Below, piece by piece: positions 42,730 to 52,444 of a DNA stretch of 64,000 nucleotides. A program made the translations under genes and the position numbers. Every line of letters starts with the position of its first letter. Positions within the stretch are counted from its first letter, which is position 1. Source of the DNA: JANPBY01 sp963851405 (lineage in GTDB: Bacteria > Actinomycetota > Actinomycetes > DATJPE01); assembly GCA_963851405.1 (NCBI GenBank), contig CAWKPB010000009.1, forward strand, positions 128,152 through 192,151, given 5' to 3'. The notes beneath the pieces were generated by a model, which was not told the DNA's origin, searched no databases, and saw only the letters and a program-made list of their open reading frames with translations.

Positions 42730-44936
42730 GTCAGACCCCCACGGCGGTAGAGGCCCGCGGCAGCGTTCGTGGCAGGGGTCGAGACCTCTGAAGGCGAAGT
42801 GGGCTCGGAGGGCGTGGGTGCGGCCGGAGCCGACGGCTGCAAGACCACCCCGTCGGAACCGATCTTCGGCAGCCCCTTCGGGGGGATACCGTCAGGCAGG
42901 ATCGCCTTGTTGGGGTTGACGGTGTTGCCCGAGACCCCAAACAGGGCCTCGTAGATCGAGCGGACCCCTGGGCCGGAGGTGCCGGAGCCCGTACCTCCCT
43001 GGCTGACCATCATGACGACGGCGTACTGCGGGTCGTCAGCCGGTGCGTACGAGGCGAACCAGGACGTGTCGTCCTTGCCATAGACCTGACCGGATCCAGT
43101 CTTTGCCGCCACCGGAATGGGGAATCCAGGCCCGAAGACTCCTGCGCCCGTGCCCTCCAACGCCACTCCCCGCAAAGCGTCCTGAAGGAAGGCAATGGTC
43201 GAAGGGCTCGCGGGCAGTTTCCCGTTCTCCTTCGGCTTGAACCGCTTGACGACGGATCCGTCCGGAGCCAGCACCGCCTTAGCGACCCGCGGCTTCCACA
43301 GCGTCCCGCCGTTCGCGATCGCCGCGTACACCCGGGCCACTTGGAGCGGGGTGACGAGCGTGTCACCCTGGCCGATCGCGAAGTTCACCGCGTCACCGCC
43401 GCGGTACTGCCAGCCGTCCACACAGTTCTCCGCAGCGATCGCCTTGAGCTGAGCCGCGCGCGCCGGATTCTTCTCTTCGGGGTACCCCGTCTTGCCCCGG
43501 CGGCACCAGTCGTCCTTCAGCTGGTCGAAGGTGGCCTGTTTGTCAGCCCTAGACACCACGGCCCCCGGCGTCTCGGAGGGTAGGTCGATTCCCGTCCTCG
43601 ACCCGTACCCGAATCCGCGCGCGGCGTTGACGAAGTACTCCTTGGGGTTGCCCTTCGGGTCGTTGCCGCCATCGCGCAGCCAGGTCTCATAGCCCAGCTT
43701 GTAGAACACCGTGTTGCAGGACACCTCGAGCGCCCGCTTGAGGCTGATGGTCCCAAAACCGCCGGACTCATAGTTCTGCTTGTAGACGTCGCCGACCTGG
43801 TACTCCGACGGGCACGGGTAGCTCGCATTGACGGAGTAGCCGGCGGAGGCGGCCGCGGCGGTCGACACCACCTTGAAGGTCGATGCTGGGGCAAATCCCG
43901 CGCCCATCGCCCGGGAGATCAAGGGCGTATTGGCCTTCTTGCTGGTCAGCCGGTCGTACTGCTTCTGGGAGATCCCATCAACCCAGACACTGGGCTCATA
44001 GCTGGGGTATGAGGCCATGGCCACGATTCGCCCGGTCTTGACGTCCATCACGACCACGGCACCAGAGTCCGCCGTCAATTGCTGGTCCTCGAAGGTTGCT
44101 CCGGCTCGTGCCGCATCGATGCGCTCCTTGAGCGCCCGCTCGGCCACTGCTTGGACTTTGGCGTCGATGCTGGTGACGAGGTAGTTCCCCGGGATCGGCT
44201 CGGTCTCCCCCACGGTCCCCGTGACGTTGCCGGCGTTGTCGACGCCAAGTCGCTTCACGCCGGGCGTGCCCCGGAGCCATTTGTCGTAGACCTGCTCAAG
44301 GCCGGCCTTGCCGATGACATCGCTGGGGCGAAGCTCAGGCCCGTTGCCCCGCGTCGATGCTTCGACATCGGTGTCCAGGACCGGACCGATGTAGCCCAAC
44401 ATGTGCGCGGCATTCGCCTTCGCCGGGGCGGGGTACTCACGGACCGCTTCGAGATCGGCGCTGACCCCCGGGAAGTCCTCGCGGCGTTCCAGCACCTTCA
44501 GCGCGACCTTCGTGGACACGTCCCGAGCCACGGGGATCGGTTGGTACGGGGAGCCGTACCAGCAGATCCCTGGCTTCGCGCCCTCCTGACCGCACAGGGC
44601 GACTCGGTCCGCGAGGTCCCGATAGTCCGTCTTGAGCAGGTCGGCCAACCGGACAAGCACCGCGTCCCCGTCGTCTTCCTGCTTGCCCAAGGCGGTGCGG
44701 TCGACGGTCACCACCAGCGTGGTGCGGTTTTGCACAAGCGGGCGACCGCGATCGTCGAGGATCAAGCCACGCACCGACGGGGTGATCACTTCTCGGACCG
44801 AGTTGCTGGCCGCAGCCTGCTGATAGATGTCCCCAGCGATCACCTGGAGGTACCACAAGCGTCCGAGGAGGGTCACCAGCAAGGACACAACTAGCACCTG
44901 CAGCACGACCAATCGAAGGTCGGACCGCTCACTCAA
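42726..44936 (-). CDS. mrdA: Penicillin-binding protein 2 (class B transpeptidase, MrdA/PbpA)
   Basis: 736 residues from TTG at 44936, chosen because AGGAG lies nine bases upstream and the protein then opens (M)SERSDLRLVVLQVLVVSLLVTLLGRLWYLQV, the canonical PBP2 anchor; upstream in-frame codons to 45065 give no family match. Catalytic SxxK is STFK in GFAPASTFKVVST (about residue 352), and KTGSGQVYG (about 609) is the third motif. It cross-links wall glycan made by RodA. A C-terminal Pro/Ser-rich tail of about 50 residues follows. Confidence 0.94.
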   Translation of the reverse strand: MSERSDLRLVVLQVLVVSLLVTLLGRLWYLQVIAGDIYQQAAASNSVREVITPSVRGLILDDRGRPLVQNRTTLVVTVDRTALGKQEDDGDAVLVRLADLLKTDYRDLADRVALCGQEGAKPGICWYGSPYQPIPVARDVSTKVALKVLERREDFPGVSADLEAVREYPAPAKANAAHMLGYIGPVLDTDVEASTRGNGPELRPSDVIGKAGLEQVYDKWLRGTPGVKRLGVDNAGNVTGTVGETEPIPGNYLVTSIDAKVQAVAERALKERIDAARAGATFEDQQLTADSGAVVVMDVKTGRIVAMASYPSYEPSVWVDGISQKQYDRLTSKKANTPLISRAMGAGFAPASTFKVVSTAAAASAGYSVNASYPCPSEYQVGDVYKQNYESGGFGTISLKRALEVSCNTVFYKLGYETWLRDGGNDPKGNPKEYFVNAARGFGYGSRTGIDLPSETPGAVVSRADKQATFDQLKDDWCRRGKTGYPEEKNPARAAQLKAIAAENCVDGWQYRGGDAVNFAIGQGDTLVTPLQVARVYAAIANGGTLWKPRVAKAVLAPDGSVVKRFKPKENGKLPASPSTIAFLQDALRGVALEGTGAGVFGPGFPIPVAAKTGSGQVYGKDDTSWFASYAPADDPQYAVVMMVSQGGTGSGTSGPGVRSIYEALFGVSGNTVNPNKAILPDGIPPKGLPKIGSDGVVLQPSAPAAPTPSEPTSPSEVSTPATNAAAGLYRRGGLT

Positions 44937-45061
44937 GGGGATGCACTCCTGGACGATCTGGACGGGACATGCGAACACGTGGGACGCCGAGACGCTCCGA
45001 CGGTACGACGGATGGCCGGGCTGCAGGGTTCCCCGGTCTAGCACCTGCGGCCCGAGGACGA

Positions 45062-45574
45062 TCAATAGACCAGCGATCGGGGCTCGACCCGGCGGACCAA
45101 GGCGCCAATCCCCGGCAGAACGAACGGGGCAAGCATCACATCATAGAGCGTGGCCGTCGGCAGGCTGCCCAGCAGCGCATCGGTCGTGACGCGACCATCC
45201 CCGAGCAGGACGCCCAGCCCCGCGTAGGCCAGCAGCGTGGCCGGAGCCAACACCGCGACGATGGCTACGGGGATCCAGGCACTGCGTTCGGCGAAGTCTT
45301 GAAGGCGCCCTGCGACCCACCCAGTCAGACAAAGGACCAGCGCCCAGCTCCCCAGCGGACTCTGCGACGGAGGAATTGCATCGAGAAGCAGGCCGCCGAA
45401 GAACCCGGACAAAGCACCGGTCATCGGACCCGAGGCCAAGGCCAGACCCACGACCACGAGGAGCACGAGATCCGGAGTCCCACCTGGCAGCGAGAGCCGT
45501 GACAACACGCTGACCTGCACGAGGGCCGCTACGAGAAGCAACACCACCGACAACGCCGTACGAGCCACTGGCAC
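45062..45574 (-). CDS. mreD: Rod shape-determining protein MreD
   Basis: 170 residues, about five membrane helices: ALSVVLLLVAALVQVSVLSRL, PDLVLLVVVGLALASGPMTGALSGFFGGLLLDAIPP (the MreD signature G-F-x-G-L-x-D), GSWALVLCLTGWVAGRL and WIPVAIVAVLAPATLLAYAGL. MreD is the membrane partner of MreC and the PBP2-RodA complex. It starts three bases after mreC ends. 125 bases separate it from the mrdA TTG. Confidence 0.92.
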   Translation of the reverse strand: MPVARTALSVVLLLVAALVQVSVLSRLSLPGGTPDLVLLVVVGLALASGPMTGALSGFFGGLLLDAIPPSQSPLGSWALVLCLTGWVAGRLQDFAERSAWIPVAIVAVLAPATLLAYAGLGVLLGDGRVTTDALLGSLPTATLYDVMLAPFVLPGIGALVRRVEPRSLVY

Positions 45575-45577
45575 GGG

Positions 45578-46477
45578 TCAGCCCCCGCTGGCCGACGGCG
45601 ACGGAGTTGAGCTCGGACTAGCGCTGGGCGTCGGCCGGGGTGGCAGGACGGAATCGCGGGGGTCGACGCGCGGGCCGTCAACCACGACGCCGATCAGGTC
45701 CAAGGAGGAAATGGTGACGTAGGGCACCACTTGGGCGACGCGGATCAACGATCCTGGCGTGCTGCGTACGGATTCCACCTCACCGACCGGGACGCCCGGC
45801 ACGTACAGCGATCCATCACCCCGGGTGACCAGTCGGTCTCCAACTGCCAGCGGCGCCTGGGGATCGAGGAGTTTGAGCTCGAGCGACCCGAGTCCTTGTC
45901 CGGTGGCGATGCCGAGCTGGAGGTTCCCCTCGACGCGAACCCCGACCGAGGACTCCGGGTCGATCAACAGCAGGACGGTCGCCGTGGACGCAGTGACCGA
46001 CGAGATTCGCCCGACCAACCCGTCGCCGTTGATGACCGTCTGGTCCACTTGCAGGCCATCAAGGCGACCCGCGTCAATCAGCACGGTCCAGGCGAAGCCC
46101 TGTTGCGGGCTCACCGCGATCACTTGGGCTGGGAGAACCCGGTAGCGCCCCAGGCCGGCAACCCGGAGCAGATCGTCGAGTTCTTGCGCCCGTAGTCGGG
46201 AGTAGTCGTCGGTGCGCTGCTGGAGACGCAGCTCAGCGTTCTCCTGCTCCAGCTGGTTGAGCCGCGCTTGCTCGTCGTCGGTGAGGCCCGCGAAGAACCG
46301 TCCCACCGGGGTAACCACGGCAGAAACCGCGCGCTGCACTGGTGCGAACGCCGACGCCACCCCCGATCTGATGCTCTCCGTCGGCCCGCCCCCACCGCGT
46401 AGGTCGAGGGTGATGAGCGTGAAGGAGGCGAGGAGCAAGGCGATGAGGACGAACCTGGTGCGCCTGTTGTCCCTCAT
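45578..46477 (-). CDS. mreC: Rod shape-determining protein MreC
   Basis: 299 residues: short cytosolic RDNRRTRFVLIALLLASFTLITLDL with one membrane helix, a coiled coil (DEQARLNQLEQENAELRLQQRTDDYSRLRAQELDDLL), then the beta-barrel MreC domain (YRVLPAQVIAVSPQQGFAWTVLIDAG, VINGDGLVGRISSVTASTATVLLLIDPES). The C-terminal Pro/Ser-rich tail (PTPSASPSSTPSPSASGG) is unstructured. It activates PBP2-RodA. Confidence 0.95.
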   Translation of the reverse strand: MRDNRRTRFVLIALLLASFTLITLDLRGGGGPTESIRSGVASAFAPVQRAVSAVVTPVGRFFAGLTDDEQARLNQLEQENAELRLQQRTDDYSRLRAQELDDLLRVAGLGRYRVLPAQVIAVSPQQGFAWTVLIDAGRLDGLQVDQTVINGDGLVGRISSVTASTATVLLLIDPESSVGVRVEGNLQLGIATGQGLGSLELKLLDPQAPLAVGDRLVTRGDGSLYVPGVPVGEVESVRSTPGSLIRVAQVVPYVTISSLDLIGVVVDGPRVDPRDSVLPPRPTPSASPSSTPSPSASGG

Positions 46478-46529
46478 CCGCCTGGTCTCCGGCGCCGGCA
46501 GCCGTCAAAACACGGCCCGTCCGGCAGCT

Positions 46530-47561
46530 TCAGTGCCGCGGCTCGGAGATGAGCACCTGCTGCAGTGCTTCGAACTCCTCGACGCACTTGCCGGAGCCGA
46601 CAGCGACGGACATCAGCGGGTCAGCCGTGATGTGGATCGGCATACCCGTCTCGTGCCGGAGCCGCTCGTCGAGACCCTTGAGCAGCGCGCCCCCACCCGT
46701 GAGGACGATTCCCCGGTCCATGATGTCCCCGGACAACTCGGGGGGGCACTTGTCGAGGGTCGACTTCACTGCATCGACCACCGAGTTGACCGGCTCTTCC
46801 AGGGCCTTACGGATCTCCTCGCTGGACACGACGATCGTTTTGGGTAGGCCAGAGACCAGGTCACGGCCACGAATCTCCGCGTGCGGCTCATCTGGGATCG
46901 GGAAGGCCGATCCGATGGCCATCTTGATTTCCTCGGCCGTACGCTCACCCAGCATCAAGGAGTACTCCTTCTTGACGTACTGAATGATCGCGTTGTCGAG
47001 TTCGTCACCGCCAACCCTGATGCTCTGGGCGGTGACGATGCCGCCTAGGGAGATGACTGCGACCTCGGTCGTCCCTCCACCGATGTCGACCACCATGTTT
47101 CCGGTCGGCTCGTGGACGGGGAGTCCGGCGCCGATCGCGGCGGCCATGGGCTCTTCGATGATGTAGACCTTGCGGGCACCCGCTGCGTAGCCGGCGTCCT
47201 TCACCGCCCGCTGCTCGACCCCGGTGATCCCAGACGGGACGCACACGACGATGCGCGGACGAGCCCAGCGACGGCGCTTGTGCACCTTCTGGATGAAGTA
47301 GCGGAGCATGCGCTCGGTGGTATCGAAGTCGGCGATGACCCCGTCTTTGAGGGGTCGGATCGCCACGATGTTGCCCGGCGTCCGGCCGATCATCCGTTTG
47401 GCCTCGGCGCCGACCGCGAGGATCCCACCCGTGTTCTGGTTGATGGCCACCACAGATGGCTCGTCGAGAACAACGCCGCGTCCACGCACGTAGACCAGGG
47501 TGTTCGCTGTGCCGAGGTCGACGGCCATGTCGCGGCCGATGAACGCCATGTTGTTGGCCAT
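46530..47561 (-). CDS. mreB: Rod shape-determining protein MreB (actin homologue)
   Basis: 343 residues from ATG at 47561 (MANNMAFIGRDMAVDLGTAN), close to the usual length of about 345; the frame from 47624 adds a 21-residue tail without family support. Actin-fold motifs: DLGTANTLVYVRGRGVV (phosphate 1), VVDIGGGTTEVAVISLGGIV (phosphate 2), VLTGGGALLKGLDERL (adenosine). MreB filaments guide cylindrical wall synthesis with the mreC, mreD, mrdA and rodA products encoded downstream. This set is absent from mycobacteria and corynebacteria. Confidence 0.96.
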   Translation of the reverse strand: MANNMAFIGRDMAVDLGTANTLVYVRGRGVVLDEPSVVAINQNTGGILAVGAEAKRMIGRTPGNIVAIRPLKDGVIADFDTTERMLRYFIQKVHKRRRWARPRIVVCVPSGITGVEQRAVKDAGYAAGARKVYIIEEPMAAAIGAGLPVHEPTGNMVVDIGGGTTEVAVISLGGIVTAQSIRVGGDELDNAIIQYVKKEYSLMLGERTAEEIKMAIGSAFPIPDEPHAEIRGRDLVSGLPKTIVVSSEEIRKALEEPVNSVVDAVKSTLDKCPPELSGDIMDRGIVLTGGGALLKGLDERLRHETGMPIHITADPLMSVAVGSGKCVEEFEALQQVLISEPRH

Positions 47562-47678
47562 GAGGGGAAGGAGCCTTCCAGTGAGCGAGTACACGGTCAG
47601 CCGCGGCGCGCGCGGAACCCCCATGGTAGAGCCGACCGGGGACCGGTTTGAACCGTTCCGCTCAGGCTGTGACCAGCG

Positions 47679-48095
47679 TTACCCCAAAGCGGGGAAGAAC
47701 AACGCGATCTCGCGCGCCGCAGATTCAGGTGAGTCCGAGCCGTGCGTCACGTTGAACTGGGTCTCGGTGGCGAGGTCCCCCCGGATCGTGCCGGGTGCCG
47801 CGTTGACGGGGTTCGTCGCACCCATCATGGTCCGCCAGGAGACGATGACCTCGGGCCCTTCGACCACGGCCGCCATGAGCGGACCGCCCGTGATGAAGTC
47901 GACCAGCGAGCCGAAGAACGGCTTGTCTACATGCTCGGCGTAGTGCGCTTCCGCCAGCTCACGGGGCAGCGTCCGCAGTTCAGCGGCGACCAAGCGGAAC
48001 CCTTTGCGTTCGATTCTGCCGAGCACCTCGCCGACGAGACCGCGGGCGACGCCATCAGGCTTGACCAGGACCAACGTTCGCTCAGACACGGGCAC
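47679..48095 (-). CDS. ndk: Nucleoside diphosphate kinase
   Basis: 138 residues, the usual bacterial size. ERTLVLVKPDGVARGLVGEVLGRIERKGF opens the fold, and the catalytic His118 lies in NVTHGSDSPESAAREI. Ndk transfers the gamma-phosphate between nucleoside tri- and diphosphates. Unlinked in direction-specific function from its neighbours, but its position between mreB and folC-region genes is common in actinomycetes. Confidence 0.97.
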   Translation of the reverse strand: MPVSERTLVLVKPDGVARGLVGEVLGRIERKGFRLVAAELRTLPRELAEAHYAEHVDKPFFGSLVDFITGGPLMAAVVEGPEVIVSWRTMMGATNPVNAAPGTIRGDLATETQFNVTHGSDSPESAAREIALFFPALG

Positions 48096-48112
48096 ACCCT
48101 AACTGGGCGTTC

Positions 48113-48901
48113 TCAGCGGAGCAGGAGCAGGTCCAAGCGACGCCGGGCCACGGACAGGCCTACCAGGCCCATGACCAACAAGTAGAGCGCGTTCAACCAC
48201 AGCGACAAGTGCACCGCCCCGGTGGTCAGCGAGCGGACGAGCTCGACGCCTTGATACAGCGGACTGAGACCCACGACCACCTGCAGCCCAGGCGGATACG
48301 TGGTGATCGGGAAGAACGTGGCGGCCAGCAGGAACATGGGCAGCGTGGCGAGCACGATCCACTCGAAGTCCTGCCAGCTGCGCATGTAGGTCGTCGCGGC
48401 CATCCCCGCTCCAGCGAAGGCGAACCCGATCAGCGTGGCCACGGGCAGGACGAGCACCGCCCACCATGACGTCACCAGCCCGAGCGCGAGCATGACCACG
48501 AGAAACCCGGTGGAGTAGATCAACCCGCGGCTCAACGCCCAGACGATCTCCCCGATCGCCACATCCATCGGGCGTACCGGGGTGGCCAGCACCGCGTCGT
48601 AGATCCGGTTGTAGCGAAGTTTGAAGAAGACGTTGAACGTCGAGTCCACGACCGCACCGTTCATCGCGGACGCGGCGAGCATGGCCGGCGCGACGAAGGC
48701 TGCATACGAGACGCCATCCACGTCTCCGACCAGGGCGCCCAGCCCGTAGCCCAGCGAGAGCAGGTAGAACAGCGGCTCGAAGAAGCCGCTCAAGAGAACC
48801 GGCCAGCCGTACCGGTAGACCTGAACGTTGCGAGCCAACACGGCCGGGGCCCGACTCCCGGTGACAAAAGACGGAGTGATCCGCAACACCGAGCCGGCCA
48901 T
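48113..48901 (-). CDS. ABC-2 type transporter permease (distal)
   Basis: 262 residues from ATG at 48901. Six membrane helices: GWPVLLSGFFEPLFYLLSLGYGLGALVG, AAFVAPAMLAASAMNGAVV, GLIYSTGFLVVMLALGLVTSWWAVLVLPVATLIGFAFAG and LATLPMFLLAATFFPITTYPPGLQVV. This pattern matches NodJ/DrrB-type ABC-2 exporters. Its start overlaps the stop of a second, related permease (TGATG), and an ATPase gene lies further upstream, so the three form one exporter operon. The substrate is unknown. Confidence 0.88.
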   Translation of the reverse strand: MAGSVLRITPSFVTGSRAPAVLARNVQVYRYGWPVLLSGFFEPLFYLLSLGYGLGALVGDVDGVSYAAFVAPAMLAASAMNGAVVDSTFNVFFKLRYNRIYDAVLATPVRPMDVAIGEIVWALSRGLIYSTGFLVVMLALGLVTSWWAVLVLPVATLIGFAFAGAGMAATTYMRSWQDFEWIVLATLPMFLLAATFFPITTYPPGLQVVVGLSPLYQGVELVRSLTTGAVHLSLWLNALYLLVMGLVGLSVARRRLDLLLLR

Positions 48902-49704
48902 CAGATCACCAACCGGCGTTGGTACAGGCGCGCGGCGAGGACGGAGCCGATGGCCCCCCACAGCGCCAGGTAGGCGACGCTGATCGTCATCGATGACCAC
49001 TGCAGTTGACCCGTCGTCGCTCCGCGACACAGCTCAACCCCGTGCCAGGTCGGCGTGGCATGGGCCACGACCTGCATCCAGCCGGGGAGTTGGGCGATCG
49101 GGAAGAACGCGCCACTGAACAAGAAGAGCGGGACCACCCCGAACCGGTAAAGCAGAGCGAAGTTCTGGTTGTTCTCCGTGTTGACGGCGAACGCCATGAC
49201 CGGGGCCGCGAAGGCCAGGCCGACGAGCAGCGCGAACGGGACGGCCAGGATGCCTTGCCAGGACGTGACCAACCCCAGGACCGCGATGATGACGAAGAAC
49301 CCCAGGGATCCCATCGCCACCCGGGTCAAGGCCCACAACAAGTGCCCGAGGAATGCGTCGCGCGCGCGGATCGGGGTAGCCAGCATCGCTTGGTAGGCCT
49401 TGTCCCAGCGCACGGCGTTCATCACCGGGAACGTGGACTCCTCGACGGCCGCGGACATCGCCGCCGTCGCCAGCAATCCTGGGGCCACATACACGGGATA
49501 CGCCAGGCCGGCGATGCCGCCCTCCGAGGCGATCAGCGCGCCAAGCCCGTACCCGAGGGCCAACAGGTTCAGCAACGGGACGAGCATCGTGGTGACGATG
49601 CTTCCGCGCCAGGTGCGCTTGTAGAAGTGCCACCAGTGGGCATAGCTACGAACGGCCGGATGCGTGAGCCGTACGCCGCCCGCCTGTTCTCGGATCGCCG
49701 TCAT
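48901..49704 (-). CDS. ABC-2 type transporter permease (proximal)
   Basis: 267 residues with the same six-helix ABC-2 topology as the neighbouring permease: LVPLLNLLALGYGLGALIASEGG, YVAPGLLATAAMSAAVEESTF, LLWALTRVAMGSLGFFVIIAVLGLVTSW and FGVVPLFLFSGAFFPIAQLPGWMQVV. The two permeases share PG/PxxL and LLA-A-M motifs, so they arose by duplication and probably act as a heterodimer with the upstream ATPase. Daunorubicin-resistance (DrrB-like) exporters are the closest recognised relatives. Confidence 0.88.
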   Translation of the reverse strand: MTAIREQAGGVRLTHPAVRSYAHWWHFYKRTWRGSIVTTMLVPLLNLLALGYGLGALIASEGGIAGLAYPVYVAPGLLATAAMSAAVEESTFPVMNAVRWDKAYQAMLATPIRARDAFLGHLLWALTRVAMGSLGFFVIIAVLGLVTSWQGILAVPFALLVGLAFAAPVMAFAVNTENNQNFALLYRFGVVPLFLFSGAFFPIAQLPGWMQVVAHATPTWHGVELCRGATTGQLQWSSMTISVAYLALWGAIGSVLAARLYQRRLVI

Positions 49705-49714
49705 CGACGCCCCA

Positions 49715-50658
49715 TCAATCCACCAACGTGCGCCCGGTGAGCGTGAGGAACACGTCCTCCAAGGTGCTTCGCCGGATCAGCACGCTGGTGGGGGCCACGG
49801 TGCGCGCGTGGACCGCTGCGACCGCTGCGTCGCCGTCGTCGACGTACAGGAGCAACCGATCCGGCAGGACCTCCAGGCGCCCGATGCCGTGCAGATGTTG
49901 GGAGTGGTCCTCGTGATCGAGGGCGGCAAACCGAAGTTCCACGACCTCGCGCGACGAGTGGGCGGCGATCAACTCCGCGGGCGACCCCACGGCCGCGATC
50001 CGGCCGTGATCCATCACGACGAGGCGGTCGCACAGCTGCTCGGCCTCGTCCATGTAGTGCGTCGTCAGAACCAGGGTCACGCCGCGCTGTTTCAGGCTGA
50101 ACAGGCGCTCCCAGACCACATGACGTGCCTGCGGGTCGAGGCCGGTGGTCGGCTCATCGAGGAGCAGAAGTTCCGGCTCATTGATCAGGGAACGAGCGAT
50201 GGTCAGTCGCCGCTTCATCCCTCCCGACAGCGGATCCACCTTGGAGGCCGCGCGGTCAGTGAGCTGCACGAACTCGAGGAGGTCTCTGGCCCGCTCGAGC
50301 ACCACCGCTTTCGGGTAGCCCGAAATAGCCGCCATAGATCAACAGGTTGTCCAACACCGGGAAGCTCGGTGTCGAGCGTGTCCAACTGCGGCACCACCCC
50401 CAACCTGGCCCGGATCTGCGGCCCATCGGCCTCCGGGTCCAGTCCAAACACGCTCAAATCACCGGACGTCTTCGGGGAGACACATCCGATCATCCGCATC
50501 GTCGAGCTCTTGCCGGCGCCGTTCGGCCCAAGAAATCCGAAGGCCTCGCCGCGCCGCACCTCAACATCGATGCCGTCCACGGCTACGGCTTCCCCGAACT
50601 TCTTCACCAGTCGGCGGGCCACGACCAGCGCGTCGGAGGGCGCGTGGGCGTTGGTCAC
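49715..50658 (-). CDS. ABC exporter ATPase (DrrA-like), two frameshifts
   Basis: From GTG at 50658 the frame gives VVARRLVKKFGEAVAVDGIDV and Walker A GPNGAGKSST, followed by ARLGVVPQLDTLDTELP. After an extra base at 50357-50361 the next frame gives VLDNLLIYGGYFGLP, and after another at about 50313-50315 the third gives KAVVLERARDLLEFVQL, signature LSGGMKRRLTIARSL, Walker B LLLLDEPTTGLDP and LTTHYMDEAEQLCDRLVVMDHG. Correcting two single-base insertions restores about 313 residues. Its operon partners are intact, so sequence error is likely. Confidence 0.85.
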
Positions 50659-50999
50659 GTCGACGGGCCGGGATCGTGCTGTGCCAAGGCGTCCGCCCGG
50701 CGGCCGTACCTCAGAGCCAAGAACCACAGGCCCCCGAAGGCCAAGCCAAGCAACAGCATCGCCGGGACCACCAGGCAGGTCAGCAGCACCAGACCCTGCA
50801 GCACCCACCCGAACGTGATGCCGCCTCTGCGGCCCACGAGTCCCGCCCCCACGAGGCATGCGATGGCCAGCCCGCCGAACGCGGCCGCCACCAGGGCCGA
50901 GGGAGCCTCCGAAAACGTCAGTGCCACAGGGATGGCGAGCGCGACCACGATGGCCTCGAAGAACAACACACTGGCGCACAACATCCGGGTGACGCGCAT
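50655..50999 (-). CDS. DUF4233 small membrane protein downstream of folC
   Basis: 114 residues, four predicted membrane helices (MLCASVLFFEAIVVALAIPVALTF, ALVAAAFGGLAIACLVGAGLVG, ITFGWVLQGLVLLTCLVVPAMLLLGLAFGGLWFLALRYG). The RVTRMLCASVLFFEAIVVALAIPVA opening and the position directly after folC match DUF4233, an actinobacterial family of unknown function. Its stop overlaps the ATPase GTG start (GTGA), so the exporter is probably coupled to the folC transcript. Confidence 0.85.
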   Translation of the reverse strand: MRVTRMLCASVLFFEAIVVALAIPVALTFSEAPSALVAAAFGGLAIACLVGAGLVGRRGGITFGWVLQGLVLLTCLVVPAMLLLGLAFGGLWFLALRYGRRADALAQHDPGPST

Positions 51000-51013
51000 A
51001 CGTGGATCCTGCC

Positions 51014-52367
51014 TCAGCCGACGGGACCGGGACCGCGCACCAGCGAACGCACGTCTGCCACGGTGACCACCGACCCCGTGACGAGCACTCCGGACCCACC
51101 CAGTTCGGAGCCCTCCTCACTCAACTCCAGAGCGCGGTCGTAGGCCTCCAGAAGTTCGGGGATGACCACCACCCGGTCAGCGCCGAGGATCTCGCGCGGC
51201 CAGTTCGCCAAGCTCGGCAGCCGGGACCGCGCGCGGCGAGCTGTTCTGAGTGACCACGACCGTCGTCAGCCATGGTTCCAGCGCCGCGAACAGCGCGGCC
51301 GCGTCCTTGTCCCGGAGCACGCTCACCAGCCCGATCAAACGGATGAAGTCGAACGAATCCCGAAGCGAAGCCGCCAACGCCTCGGCTCCAGATGCGTTGT
51401 GGGCAGCATCCAAGAGCACCGTTGGCGATCGACGGATGACCTCCAAACGTCCCGGAGAGGTGGCTGCGGCGAAACCAGACCGGACCGTGTCGGCATCCAA
51501 CCCGCCCTGGCCGCCGCCGAGAAAGCCTTCCACGGCAGCCAAGGCAACGGCGGCGTTGTGCGCCTGGTGAATCCCTAGCAGAGGGAGGAAGACCTCTTCG
51601 TAGGCCCCGCCGAGCCCCTGCAAGGTGATCAGCTGCCCGCCAACCGCGACGCCACGAGAAGCGACGCCGAACTCCAGCCCCTCCCGTGCGACAGTTGCTC
51701 CGACCTGCACCGCCCGACGATGCAGCACTTCAGCCGCCTCCAGCTCCTGCTGCGCCAGGATCACCACTTGATCGCGGGTGATGACCCCGGCCTTCTCACC
51801 CGCGATCTCGGCCAGCGTGTTTCCCAGGTACTCCTGATGGTCGAGACCCACTGGGGTGATCACGACCACCGCCGGATCGGCAAGATTGGTGGCATCCCAC
51901 GTACCTCCGAGTCCAACCTCGACCACCGCGACATCGACAGGGGCGTCAGCGAAGGTCGAATAGGCCAGCGCGGTGAGCACCTCGAAGTAGCTCAGCGGGT
52001 GTTCGTGATTCGCGTCCACGAGATCGAGGTAGGGGCCTAGCTCGACGTAGGCATCAACGAAGCGTTGTGCCTCGATGGGCGCCCCGGCAAGAGAGATCCG
52101 CTCCAGGACCGATGTGAGATGCGGCGACGTGAACCTGCCGACCGTGAGCCCGAACGAAGTCAACAGCGCGTCGACCATGCGAGTGACCGAGGTCTTGCCG
52201 TTGGTGCCGGCGACCAGGATGACGGGATAACTGCGCTGAGGTGAGCCCAGCAGATCGAGCAGTTCGCTGATGCGGTCAAGCGTCGGGTCGATCTTCGACT
52301 CCGGCCAGCGGGTCGCTAGGTCCGCCTCGACCAAGGCGAGTCGGGCTTCGATGTCGTCGTCGGGCAC
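51014..52367 (-). CDS. folC: Folylpolyglutamate synthase/dihydrofolate synthase, one frameshift near the C-terminus
   Basis: FolC adds glutamate to dihydropteroate and polyglutamylates folates. The main frame has the P-loop ILVAGTNGKTSVTRMVDALL, the Mur-ligase-type FTSPHLTSVLERI, VVEVGLGGTWDATN, VGLDHQEYLGNTLAEIAGEKAGV and DAAHNASGAEAL. It stops early after AELGELAARDPRR; the next frame continues EILGADRVVVIPELLEAYDRALEL to LVRGPGPVG at 51014, the normal C-terminus. One extra base in the GCGCG stretch at about 51190-51200 explains this. Restored length is about 450 residues. Confidence 0.88.
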
Positions 52368-52444
52368 CCGCTGAGGCTAGTTGACTCTGGCCCGCCGATT
52401 TCCGGTTCGTGTCGTTGGGGGCCACCTCCGTACGATCTCCCCTC

